Source: an uncultured Oscillospiraceae bacterium
Lineage (GTDB): Bacteria > Bacillota > Clostridia > Oscillospirales > Acutalibacteraceae
DNA length: 34,487 nt
Reading direction: 5' to 3'
NCBI GenBank assembly: GCA_900552115.1
Contig: URYP01000012.1
Coordinates: 1-34,487, forward strand
Made by a program: the position numbers and the translations under genes. Below, in pieces: positions 21,535-29,660 of this stretch. Every line of letters begins with the position of its first letter. Positions within the stretch are counted from its first letter, which is position 1. Below the pieces are notes generated by a model, which made no database searches, was not told where the DNA came from, and was given only the letters and a program-made list of their open reading frames with translations.

Positions 21535-22545
21535 ATGGAACGGAGTTTGTCTATGTTTGAACAAATCCTGAGCGTCGACAGGATGGAGCAGGCGGTCTCC
21601 CTGTTCGGCAGCTTTGATGAAAATATTCGCCTGATCGAGGCGCACTATCATGTGGATGTAATCACCCGCGGCACCGACTTGAAAATCAGCGGCGAGCCGG
21701 AGGCGGTCACCAAAGCGGTGCGGGCGGTCAAAGGCCTGTTGCAGCTCATTAACCGGGGCGAACAGCTCAACGAACAAAACGTGCGGTATGTACTGATGCT
21801 GGTGGACGAAGACAGCGAGGAGCAGCTGCCGCAGCTGTCGTCCGACAGCATCTGCGTCACGGCTAAAGGCAAGCCGGTGAAACCCAAAACGCTGGGACAG
21901 AAACGGTATGTGGAAGCCATTCGCAAAAATACGATCGTGCTGGGCGTCGGCCCGGCCGGCACCGGCAAGACCTATTTGGCGGTGGCCATGGCGGTCAGCG
22001 CCTTCCGTGCCAAGGAGGTCAACCGCATCATCCTCACCCGCCCGGCGGTGGAAGCCGGCGAAAGCCTTGGTTTCCTGCCCGGTGATTTGCAGTCCAAAGT
22101 GGACCCGTATCTGCGCCCCCTGTACGACGCGCTGTTCGATATGCTGGGGGCTGAAACCTACAACAAATATATGGAGCGCGGCAATATTGAGGTCGCGCCG
22201 CTGGCCTACATGCGCGGCCGCACGCTGGACGACAGCTTTATCATACTCGACGAAGCGCAGAATACCACGCCGGAACAGATGAAAATGTTCCTGACACGGC
22301 TGGGTTTCAACTCCAAAATGGTTATCACCGGCGACATTACCCAGATCGATCTGCCGGGCACGCGGAAAAGCGGCCTCAAGGAAGTTATGCGGATTCTCAA
22401 AGGGGTGGAGGACATTTCGGTCAACCTGTTCGGAGATAAGGATGTTGTACGCCACCAGCTGGTTCAGAGGATCATACAGGCGTATGAAAAATATGACGAA
22501 GGGAAGCGACACAGGAACTATGGAAAAAATCAAGGTCGTAATTGA
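21535..22545 (+). CDS. phoH: PhoH-family ATPase
   Basis: 336-residue P-loop protein (PhoH/YqfO type near ybeY), thought to act in RNA metabolism together with YbeY. An N-terminal KH-like part comes first (HYHVDVITRGTDLKISG). Then come Walker A GVGPAGTGKTYLA (about 139-151), LTRPAVEAGESLGFLPGDL, Walker B FIILDEAQNTTPEQMKMFLTR (first part diagnostic), and GDITQIDLP. Two starts are possible: ATG 21535 (AGGGGA eight bases upstream) and ATG 21553 (CGGAG); the first is kept. It overlaps ybeY by 26 bases. Confidence 0.95.
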   Translation: MERSLSMFEQILSVDRMEQAVSLFGSFDENIRLIEAHYHVDVITRGTDLKISGEPEAVTKAVRAVKGLLQLINRGEQLNEQNVRYVLMLVDEDSEEQLPQLSSDSICVTAKGKPVKPKTLGQKRYVEAIRKNTIVLGVGPAGTGKTYLAVAMAVSAFRAKEVNRIILTRPAVEAGESLGFLPGDLQSKVDPYLRPLYDALFDMLGAETYNKYMERGNIEVAPLAYMRGRTLDDSFIILDEAQNTTPEQMKMFLTRLGFNSKMVITGDITQIDLPGTRKSGLKEVMRILKGVEDISVNLFGDKDVVRHQLVQRIIQAYEKYDEGKRHRNYGKNQGRN

Positions 22546-23029
22546 AAACAAGCAAAAAGCCGTTAAAATTCCCACCGGCATCCGCCTGCTGATCCGTCGC
22601 TGCTGCCACGCGGTGCTGCAGGCTGAACAATTCGAGGGATCGGCCCAGGTAGACGTATCCCTGGTGGATAATGAGCAGATTCGCGTCATCAACCGGGAGC
22701 ACCGGCAGATCGACGCTTCTACCGACGTGCTGTCTTTTCCCTTGGGGGAAGACGGCGTATACGACGTCCATCCCGAAACCGGGGCAAAGCTGCTGGGCGA
22801 TATCGTGCTGTCTATGGAGCAGGCCGTCGCGCAGGCGGAACAATATGGGCATTCCCTGCAGCGCGAGGTGGGGTATCTCACCGTTCATTCCATGCTCCAT
22901 CTGCTTGGATACGATCATGTGAACGGCGGCTTGCAAGCCGTACATATGCGGGAACGGGAAGAAATTGTAATGCAGTCTGTTGGCCTGCCCCGCGGGGAAA
23001 GCTATGTTCTCCCGGATGACGAGCCATAA
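22520..23029 (+). CDS. ybeY: Endoribonuclease YbeY
   Basis: 169-residue metal-dependent RNase involved in 16S rRNA 3'-end maturation and ribosome quality control. The zinc motif HSMLHLLGYDH (three His) is intact, and TDVLSFPLGE is the other family block. Start ATG 22520 (MEKIKVVIEN) follows ACAGGAACT and overlaps the phoH end; the longer frame to 22442 lies inside phoH and is rejected. Confidence 0.96.
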   Translation: MEKIKVVIENKQKAVKIPTGIRLLIRRCCHAVLQAEQFEGSAQVDVSLVDNEQIRVINREHRQIDASTDVLSFPLGEDGVYDVHPETGAKLLGDIVLSMEQAVAQAEQYGHSLQREVGYLTVHSMLHLLGYDHVNGGLQAVHMREREEIVMQSVGLPRGESYVLPDDEP

Positions 23030-23030
23030 T

Positions 23031-23480
23031 ATGAGGATCTTTCTGCGGGGCTTTGGTTACGCATTCAGCGGTATCGGCTATTGCCTGAAACGGGAGCGTA
23101 ATTTCCGGGTGCACATGGCGGCGGGATTCTATGTGCTGCTGCTGGCGCCATATTTTTCGCTGTCGCGCGGCGAGTGGGCGGCGCTGATCCTCACCATCGG
23201 TTTGGTATTGGCGGCCGAGGCGGTCAATACGGCCATAGAAACGGTCGTAGACCGGCTGTCTCCCGGACGGTGCGATGCGGCCCGCGTCGCCAAGGATGTG
23301 GCGGCGGGGGCTGTTTTGCTATGCGCCGTTGCGGCCGTCGGCGTCGCCGCCGTTCTTTTTGTCCGTGCAGACGGGTGGATGGCTATGGGCCGGGATTTTG
23401 CGGAACATATCTGGAAACCGGCGGCTTTGGCCGTATCTCTGCCGGTCGCGGGATGGCTGGTGTTTCGCCGCTATTCCTAA
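23031..23480 (+). CDS. dgkA: Diacylglycerol/undecaprenol kinase family protein
   Basis: 149-residue small membrane kinase, which in Firmicutes phosphorylates undecaprenol for cell-wall lipid recycling. RNFRVHMAAGFYV, the catalytic helix EAVNTAIETVVDRL and DVAAGAVLL are the family blocks, with three membrane segments. A fourth hydrophobic helix near the C-terminus (PAALAVSLPVAGWLVF) is longer than in E. coli DgkA. The start at 23031, one base past the ybeY stop, gives the usual MRxFLRGFGYAFSGI start but has only a weak ribosome site; 23016 is an alternative. Translational coupling to ybeY is likely. Confidence 0.88.
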   Translation: MRIFLRGFGYAFSGIGYCLKRERNFRVHMAAGFYVLLLAPYFSLSRGEWAALILTIGLVLAAEAVNTAIETVVDRLSPGRCDAARVAKDVAAGAVLLCAVAAVGVAAVLFVRADGWMAMGRDFAEHIWKPAALAVSLPVAGWLVFRRYS

Positions 23481-23507
23481 CGGCGCCGCACGGTTGCCCG
23501 CAGCAAA

Positions 23508-24104
23508 TTATTCGGATATAAGCGGGGAAATGGAGAGGGTATCCGGCAGGCCCACAAGCATTTCAAGTAGGGTTTTTGACCGTGCCAGCAGCTCCATTGT
23601 GTTGGCATCCGGCTCGGCAAAAATCCCTTTGTAGGTGTATTCTTTGTATTTCGTCCTGTTGACAAAAGCCAATTTCGGTTCCCCCAGCGAAAACTGTGCG
23701 TCGATGCGGCCCGTATTGCCCCTGGCGTCTATTTTAATCCATTTGCCGCCGAGGAACACGGCGTTATACGCGTGCAGGCAGTATCCCCGGCGCTCATCGT
23801 CGGCCAGCGTGATATGCTGGAAGCAAAAGCCTGCCGGGATACCCTGAGTGCGCAGCAGCGCCGCCAGCAAATTGGCTTTGGCGTGGCAAATGCCGGTTTT
23901 ATGACGTAAGACATCCGAGGCTTTGGCAGTGACTACCGCCGCGTTTATGTCAAAGGAATGCGGTATCTCATCCCGGACGAACTTGTAGGCTGTTCTGGCC
24001 TTCTGCTCATCGGTCATCGCCTGCGAAAACAGCTCGCCGGCGGTTTGCTGAATACACGCGCTATGGTAATCTATATACGCGCCGGCTTCTAAAAAATGTT
24101 CCAT
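23508..24104 (-). CDS. Transglutaminase-like cysteine-protease-fold protein
   Basis: 198 residues, cytoplasmic by composition. The transglutaminase-like core has Cys73 in KTGICHAKANLL, His111 in YCLHAYNAV and Asp126 in WIKIDARGN, a complete Cys-His-Asp triad. The preceding VRDEIPHSFDI is typical of transglut_core proteins. It could be a protease or a peptide-N-glycanase-fold enzyme; the substrate is unknown. ATG 24104 follows GGGAGGAATCGG. Single gene with its own promoter, convergent with dgkA. Confidence 0.88.
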   Translation of the reverse strand: MEHFLEAGAYIDYHSACIQQTAGELFSQAMTDEQKARTAYKFVRDEIPHSFDINAAVVTAKASDVLRHKTGICHAKANLLAALLRTQGIPAGFCFQHITLADDERRGYCLHAYNAVFLGGKWIKIDARGNTGRIDAQFSLGEPKLAFVNRTKYKEYTYKGIFAEPDANTMELLARSKTLLEMLVGLPDTLSISPLISE

Positions 24105-24149
24105 TTCCGATTCCTCCCGCTATCTCTCCGCTTGGAAAGGCTTTTGTTT

Positions 24150-24178
24150 ATTTTATTTGCGGACGAAAGCCATGTCAA
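24150..24178 (-). promoter_or_regulatory. Promoter of the transglutaminase-like gene
   Basis: Minus-strand TTGACA (24173-24178), 17-bp spacer, TAAAAT (24150-24155), 45 bp before the start. Confidence 0.8.
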
Positions 24179-24216
24179 ATAAAAACTTGCTAACGCATGA
24201 AAAAGGACGGTAATCT

Positions 24217-25124
<908 letters not shown>

Positions 25125-25125
<1 letters not shown>

Positions 25126-25149
25126 GGCCTTTTGCAAAGCAAAAGGCCT
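25125..25149 (+). other. Hairpin directly after era, without a T-run
   Basis: AGGCCTTTTGC (25125-25135) and GCAAAAGGCCT (25139-25149) pair perfectly around AAA, starting at the era stop codon. The next bases are ATGAAGAATG, so it looks like an mRNA-stabilising or partial-termination hairpin. The bases from here to 25363 hold no gene that I can support. Confidence 0.55.
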
Positions 25150-25369
25150 ATGAAGAATGTTTATTGCCGCGCTCGCTTTTCTTTTCCGCCTATTTCTGAA
25201 GTCATCTTATAAATCCATATTTTTCAACTGGTTTCCAAATGTTTTGCAGACCATTTGTGCCAACTTTTGATATATCATTCTGGCAATTTCTCCCGGCGGG
25301 ATTTTCCTTGTATGGAAACCTCATTTTGGTCCATGCTAACAGCAAACGGATCAAAAGGAGACGATGAGC

Positions 25370-25552
25370 GTGCCGGACAAAGACGACCAGCTGTGGAATG
25401 CCTTTATGAAAACCGGACGGATCGACGACTATCTCCGCTTCCGCGGAGTGGATATATATGACGTCCCCGTCGTATCGTCCACGGAGGAGGCTCCTGCCCA
25501 TGCGGGTGACAACCGACGCCCTGATCATTCGGGAAAACAACAATATCGGTGA
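25370..25552 (+). CDS. YqzL-like small protein
   Basis: 60 residues from GTG 25370 (or 62 from ATG 25364). The N-terminal half, DDQLWNAFMKTGRIDDYLRF, matches the LWxxFxxTGxIxxYL pattern of the YqzL family. YqzL lies between era and recO in Bacillus, the same place as here. Its role is unknown. The C-terminal part overlaps recO by 53 bases and is hydrophilic, probably not conserved. AAGGAG sits nine bases before the GTG but only three before the ATG, favouring the GTG. Confidence 0.75.
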   Translation: MPDKDDQLWNAFMKTGRIDDYLRFRGVDIYDVPVVSSTEEAPAHAGDNRRPDHSGKQQYR

Positions 25553-26267
25553 AGCCGACCGGTTTGTGACCGCCCTCACCCGGGACCGGGGCGTTATTCG
25601 CGCTTCGGCGCGGGGCGCGCGCCAGGTCAAGAGCCGGCGCGGCGCGGCCACGCAGCTCCTCACCTACTCCCGCCTGTCCCTTTATCAAGGACGGGAGAAA
25701 TACATAATCGATGAGGCGGAGCCGCTGCATGTGTTTTTTGAACTGCGCTCTGACGTGACCCGGCTGGCGGCGGCGCAGTATTTCTGCGAGGCGGCCGGTT
25801 TGCTGGCTCCGCGGGAAGAACCGGCGGAAGACTGGCTGCGGTTGATGCTCAATGCCCTGCACCTGCTGGGCGGGGACAAATATCCTCCCGCCCAGATTAA
25901 GGCGGTCGCCGAGCTGCGTATGCTGGCTCTGGCGGGATTTATGCCGGATCTGACCGGTTGCACCGGCTGCGGCAAAGCCGATGAGGCGCCGCTCTATTTT
26001 TCCCTGACCGAGGGCAATCTCCGTTGTCGAAGCTGCGGCGTCCTGCCCGGCGCGCGCCCCCTGTCTCCCACGGTGCTGGCGGCCATGCGGCACATCGTCT
26101 ATTCCCCGCTGGAAAAATGCTTTTTCTTTTCTCTGCCGGAGGAGGACAGCCGCACGCTTTGCGACGTGTGCGAGCATTTTCTGCTGGCGCAGCTCGGGCG
26201 CGGATTCCATACGCTGGACTTTTACCATGCACTGGATATACCGCCCGCCACCGGCAAACCAGTCTAA
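25500..26267 (+). CDS. recO: DNA repair protein RecO
   Basis: 255-residue recombination mediator that loads RecA with RecR. The N-terminal OB-fold shows TTDALIIRENNNIGEADRF (family block), then a helical domain. The zinc finger CTGCGKA...CRSCG at about 155-180 is complete. Start ATG 25500 (MRVTTDAL) is chosen for the GGAGGAGG site at nine bases; the earlier ATG at 25458 would add 14 non-conserved residues. Confidence 0.96.
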   Translation: MRVTTDALIIRENNNIGEADRFVTALTRDRGVIRASARGARQVKSRRGAATQLLTYSRLSLYQGREKYIIDEAEPLHVFFELRSDVTRLAAAQYFCEAAGLLAPREEPAEDWLRLMLNALHLLGGDKYPPAQIKAVAELRMLALAGFMPDLTGCTGCGKADEAPLYFSLTEGNLRCRSCGVLPGARPLSPTVLAAMRHIVYSPLEKCFFFSLPEEDSRTLCDVCEHFLLAQLGRGFHTLDFYHALDIPPATGKPV

Positions 26268-26285
26268 AAGCTTCTGAAACATTTT

Positions 26286-26316
26286 AAGCCCCCGCTGTAA
26301 AAGGCGGGGGCTTTTT
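26286..26316 (+). terminator. recO terminator
   Basis: AAGCCCCCGC (26286-26295) and GCGGGGGCTT (26304-26313) form a 10-bp stem followed by five T. Confidence 0.95.
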
Positions 26317-26350
26317 GTCATAGCCGGTGGCGGGATGGACGCCGACTGGG

Positions 26351-26575
26351 CTACCGGTTCGCTTGTCTGATATTGATACGCCCCGCCCGATAATCCAGCG
26401 AAACCTGAAACACATCCGCGATTTTCATCAGAATTCCCAGTTTCGGCTCACGCGTCATTAGCTCGTAGTTCTGGTAGGTCTTTTCGGTAATATTACCATA
26501 TACCGCGACTTTCCACTGAGTCATCCCGTTTTCTTTCCGGCATTATTTCAAGCGTTCTGCTAAAATCTCTTTCAT
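26351..26575 (-). pseudogene. XRE-family HTH regulator interrupted by an in-frame stop
   Basis: On the minus strand a good ribosome site (GGGGGAGACAT) precedes ATG 26575, reading MKEILAERLK then TAA (26543-26545). The same frame continues without further stops: CRKENGMTQWKVAVYGNITEKTYQNYELMTREPKLGILMKIADVFQVSLDYRAGR to the TAG at 26351. ITEKTYQNYE, REPKLGIL and KIADVFQVSLDY are the standard XRE/Cro-CI helix-turn-helix blocks. The simplest view is a nonsense mutation in a small phage-type regulator. Re-initiation at the ATG of GMTQ would give 57 residues lacking the first helix. It lies between recO and the CcdA-thioredoxin gene. Confidence 0.75.
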
Positions 26576-26614
26576 ATGTCTCCCCCTACCATTGTCCGGG
26601 ACTTTTTATGCGTT

Positions 26615-27916
26615 TTATTTCGACCGTTTTCCCTCCATGGTCTGGCGAACAATGTCCTCCATCATACTTTTGGTCAGGGTGCCCTGGACATATCCGAAAA
26701 TGTTGCCTTCCCGGTCGATCATAAAGGTGGTCGGGAAAGAGGATACATAATACTGATCGAACACGTCGCCCGTGGTATCCATAGCAACTGGATAGGTATA
26801 GCCGTTGTCGGAGAGAAATGCCGCCACGTCTTCGACCGTGCCATCCTGGTTATAGGGATGATCCTTCGTTTTGGGATTGGCGACGCCCAGCACCACCAGA
26901 TCATTCGCGTTTTTGCCGTTGGCCTTATACATGTCTTCAATGTCCGGCATCTCTCGCCGGCAGGGGTCGCACCAGGTCGCCCAAAAGTTTAAAAACACCA
27001 CCTGCCCGCGGTAGTCGGACAGCTTGTGCTGCCGGCCATACTGGTCTGTCAGGGTAAAATCCGGCGCCGGAATCACGTCGGGATCCTCTGTTTTAGAGGG
27101 GGCCGTTGTGGGAGGGGTCGAAGAATCGGAAGCATCCGAAGCGGAGGAAGATCCGCCGCCCTGCGTTTGGCCGGACGAGCCGTTCCCGCCAAATGAGGAC
27201 AGGTAGCCTGTGAGGCCGTTCATCCAGCCGGTTATCATCATGACCCCCATTAGGATCATCAGCACGCCGCCCACCTTGACGGTGTATTTGACCACCTTCT
27301 GGTGCTTTTTGAAAAAGCCGAGCAGGGTGCCGGTGAAGAGGCCCACCGCCAGGAACGGCAGGATAAATCCCAGCGTATATACACCGATCAGCGCAAACCC
27401 CGCCGCCGAGGAACTGGCCGAAGTTGCCATCAGCAGCACACTGGCCAGCGCCGGGCCTACGCAGGGCGTCCAGGCAAAGCTGAAGGTAAACCCGACCACC
27501 AACGCCACCAGCGGGTTCATGCTCCACTTGTTGAGCCGCATGGGCAGGCGGCGTTCCCGTTCCATCGCGCGGGGATGAAAAATCCCCAGCTGGAACAGGC
27601 CAAAGGCGATGATGAGTACGCCGCCGATGCGCGCCAACAGCGTACGGTGGCCGCTGAAAAAGCGGCCCAGGGCCGTGAAACCCAACCCCAACACAAAAAA
27701 GGCGAAGCTGACGCCCAGCACAAAGAACAGGGTATTGACCAATACTTTTTTGCGATCATAGCGGATCGTCCCATCCGGGTCAATGGTTTTGGTTCCCCCG
27801 GCCAGGTAGCCGATATACAGCGGCACCAGCGGGAGCACGCAGGGAGAAAAAAAGCTGAGAATCCCCTGAAGGAACACGGTCAGCACCGGAACGCTGGTTT
27901 CAATATCAAATCCCAT
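26615..27916 (-). CDS. CcdA-thioredoxin fusion (membrane thiol-disulfide transporter with TlpA-like domain)
   Basis: 433 residues. The N-terminal CcdA/DsbD-beta part (about 1-235, six membrane segments) has the redox cysteines in FSPCVLPLVP (Cys26) and WTPCVGP (Cys152), which carry electrons across the membrane. A low-complexity Gly/Ser/Thr/Pro linker (about 243-278) follows. The TlpA/ResA-like thioredoxin domain (about 282-430) has WCDPC (Cys316, Cys319), APDFTLTDQYG and the cis-Pro loop SFPTTFMID, on the outside. It would reduce or repair extracytoplasmic disulfides, for example in cytochrome maturation or methionine sulfoxide repair. ATG 27916 follows AAAAGGAGG. Last gene of the Rrf2-led operon. 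Confidence 0.93.
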   Translation of the reverse strand: MGFDIETSVPVLTVFLQGILSFFSPCVLPLVPLYIGYLAGGTKTIDPDGTIRYDRKKVLVNTLFFVLGVSFAFFVLGLGFTALGRFFSGHRTLLARIGGVLIIAFGLFQLGIFHPRAMERERRLPMRLNKWSMNPLVALVVGFTFSFAWTPCVGPALASVLLMATSASSSAAGFALIGVYTLGFILPFLAVGLFTGTLLGFFKKHQKVVKYTVKVGGVLMILMGVMMITGWMNGLTGYLSSFGGNGSSGQTQGGGSSSASDASDSSTPPTTAPSKTEDPDVIPAPDFTLTDQYGRQHKLSDYRGQVVFLNFWATWCDPCRREMPDIEDMYKANGKNANDLVVLGVANPKTKDHPYNQDGTVEDVAAFLSDNGYTYPVAMDTTGDVFDQYYVSSFPTTFMIDREGNIFGYVQGTLTKSMMEDIVRQTMEGKRSK

Positions 27917-27996
27917 AAAGGCCTCCTTTTGTTATCTGGTCTGTTATCCGGAACCGGATTAAACATGGATAGGTTCCGGACACGTGGGTTTCCGGC

Positions 27997-28287
27997 TTAC
28001 GGTTTGTGCCGCCAGCGTGTCAACCGCACGATAAAATAGACATGAAGCGCCAGCAGCAGCCCGCTGGCAAGCAGCACCGGTTCCTCCAGGCGGGAACAGG
28101 CATAGGGGCTGAGCGCCTGGCCCAAAAAGCGGAGCATCGCCGCCCCATAGGCCAGTGCCGGGGCGGTATAAAAAAGGAATATCCCTTGTTTGTTCCGCAG
28201 CGCCGCGGCAACGCTTAAAAACAACACCGCAGCCGCCGTTCCGATGCCCGCCAAAACCAGTGTCAGACTGAGAAACGAATACACCAT
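27997..28287 (-). CDS. Small polytopic membrane protein, unrecognised
   Basis: 96 residues with three hydrophobic stretches (about 5-28, 38-55, 70-88) and a basic C-terminus (RLTRWRHKP), so the C-terminus is probably cytoplasmic. No family recognised. It begins nine bases after the stop of a 30-residue membrane peptide, with GGGGGGCGGC as ribosome site, and precedes the CcdA-thioredoxin gene by 80 bp. Its position suggests a part in the same redox unit. Confidence 0.65.
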   Translation of the reverse strand: MVYSFLSLTLVLAGIGTAAAVLFLSVAAALRNKQGIFLFYTAPALAYGAAMLRFLGQALSPYACSRLEEPVLLASGLLLALHVYFIVRLTRWRHKP

Positions 28288-28296
28288 GCCGCCCCC

Positions 28297-28389
28297 CTAT
28301 CGGAAACAGACGCTGCCAGCATAGGTCAGCAGCCAGAGGGCCAGCAGCACGCCGGCGGCCGCCAGCCAGCGGTCAAGCCGGGGTTTCAT
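28297..28389 (-). CDS. 30-residue single-span membrane peptide
   Basis: Minus-strand ATG 28389, reading MKPRLDRWLAAAGVLLALWL and on to VCFR, ends at TAG 28297. Residues 8-24 are a clear membrane helix with basic residues before it. CAGGAGCAGATA gives a good ribosome site seven bases upstream. It overlaps the Rrf2 gene end by 17 bases and the next start follows nine bases later, so it fits tightly into the operon. No family is known to me. It could in principle be an unused frame, but the ribosome site, spacing and composition argue for translation. Confidence 0.6.
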   Translation of the reverse strand: MKPRLDRWLAAAGVLLALWLLTYAGSVCFR

Positions 28390-28807
28390 TATCTGCTCCT
28401 GTAAAAATCCGCCGGTCGATGTCCCGGATGGTGACACGTCCCATCCGCTCCCGGCAAAGGTCGTCGAGCTGGCCGCAGATATCGTCCATAATATCCGCCA
28501 TCCCTGATGCGATCAGGCAGTCCATATCGCTGTCGCCGCTGTGCCAAGCGGCGGCGACAAACCGCGTGTCCAGCGCCTCCCCAATCTGACGCAGGGAAAC
28601 CTCCGCCGGATCGAGAGTAAACCGGTAGCCGCCTTCGCTTCCCTCCCGCGTATCAACCAACCCCGCTTTTTTGAGTTTCGCCATAACCTTGCGCACCCGC
28701 GCGGGATGCGTGCAGATATTTTCCGCCAGCGCTTCGCTCGACTGGGTGGAGGCTTTATGGTTTAAATATACCAGGGCGTGCACCGCCACGCAAAATTCAC
28801 CGTTCAT
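28373..28807 (-). CDS. Rrf2-family transcriptional regulator
   Basis: 144 residues. The winged helix reads ALAENICTHPARVRKVMAKLKKAGLV, then the wing REGSEGGYRF; the dimer helix follows. The three-cysteine iron-sulfur pattern of IscR/NsrR in the ligand loop is not present (AWHSGDSDMDCLIASG...DDICGQL), so cluster binding as in IscR is not supported. It more resembles the cluster-free YwnA/CymR-like members. Start ATG 28807 (MNGEFCVAVHAL) follows GGGAGAGATACT; the frame extension to 28825 is unlikely. The promoter carries a palindrome, so it probably represses itself and the downstream membrane/CcdA genes. Confidence 0.9.
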   Translation of the reverse strand: MNGEFCVAVHALVYLNHKASTQSSEALAENICTHPARVRKVMAKLKKAGLVDTREGSEGGYRFTLDPAEVSLRQIGEALDTRFVAAAWHSGDSDMDCLIASGMADIMDDICGQLDDLCRERMGRVTIRDIDRRIFTGADNETPA

Positions 28808-28851
28808 AGTATCTCTCCCGTTCATACAATCTGTTACTTTTTAAGTTTCAT

Positions 28852-28891
28852 ATTATAATGCAATTATAATCGTTACAGTTTCATCTGTCAA
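28852..28891 (-). promoter_or_regulatory. Perfect consensus promoter of the Rrf2 operon with an overlapping operator
   Basis: Minus-strand TTGACA (28886-28891), 17-bp spacer, TATAAT (28863-28868). The palindrome ATTATAA-TGCAA-TTATAAT (28852-28870) covers the -10 and the bases after it, a typical place for repressor binding. Rrf2 as its binder is inferred from adjacency. Confidence 0.8.
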
Positions 28892-28938
28892 GCAAAACTA
28901 TTCAAATAAATTGGGGACGGATTCACGCCCCGACCACC

Positions 28939-28967
28939 TTGTAATTTTCCATATAATAGGATACAAT
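28939..28967 (+). promoter_or_regulatory. Promoter of the GNAT acetyltransferase gene
   Basis: TTGTAA (28939-28944), 17-bp spacer, TACAAT (28962-28967), 59 bp before the ATG. Confidence 0.65.
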
Positions 28968-29026
28968 ACGGAAGGCATCAACATATGTCTAGATGACGCA
29001 TCACTAATGGAGCAGGAGTGAACCCT

Positions 29027-29563
29027 ATGTTAATGGAATCAAAGGATATGATTATCCTGCCTCTGCGGGATGCGCCGGAGCTTCTAGCACGCGCCGCGGC
29101 ATGGTTTTCCAGTAAATGGGCCGTACCGGTGGAAGCTTATCAGGAAAGTATGCGCCGCAGCATCCGGCATCCGGCGGCTGTTCCGCAGTGGTATCTCATA
29201 CTGGACGGCAACCGGTCCATTACAGCCGGCTGCGGCATGATTGAAAACGACTTCCACAAACGGCCCGATCTGACGCCCAACGTCTGTGCGGTTTACGTGG
29301 AGCCGGACTATCGCGGCCGCGGGCTGGCCCGCGCCCTGTTGGATTATGTTCGTCTGGACGCGTCCCGCCTCGGCTTGGATACCCTGTATTTACTGACGGA
29401 CCACACCGCCTTTTACGAACGATGCGGATGGAGTTTCCTCTGCATGGCGGAGGACGACGAAGGCGGGCATGGACGTATGTACGCCGCGTCCGCCCTCACG
29501 AAACCGACCGCATCACTGCCGACTTGCGCCGCTTGCATGCCGGATAGGGGTATGATAAAATAA
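29027..29563 (+). CDS. GNAT-family N-acetyltransferase
   Basis: 178 residues. The acetyl-CoA site is in VCAVYVEPDYRGRGLARALL (R-x-x-G-x-G/A loop, about 88-107), followed by LGLDTLYLLTD and the HTAFYERCGWSFL end of the GNAT core. The C-terminal tail with three cysteines (TCAAC) is beyond the fold. The substrate is unknown. ATG 29027 is chosen because AGGAG lies eight bases upstream; the GTG at 29018 overlaps the site. Confidence 0.88.
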   Translation: MLMESKDMIILPLRDAPELLARAAAWFSSKWAVPVEAYQESMRRSIRHPAAVPQWYLILDGNRSITAGCGMIENDFHKRPDLTPNVCAVYVEPDYRGRGLARALLDYVRLDASRLGLDTLYLLTDHTAFYERCGWSFLCMAEDDEGGHGRMYAASALTKPTASLPTCAACMPDRGMIK

Positions 29564-29660
29564 TGTTGAGTCAGGCTCTGCATCTGACCATGACATACTA
29601 TTACCGGTATAAACCGGAACCTGCATATACGTTTATCATTCAAGCCCACAGGAGGCCGCT

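Noticed and set aside
21505..22881. Minus-strand open frame of 458 codons
   Set aside because: Antisense shadow of phoH and ybeY; no family blocks and no ribosome site.
28912..28942. GGGG...CCCC hairpin before the GNAT gene
   Set aside because: Only 4 bp of stem with a long loop and no T-run.
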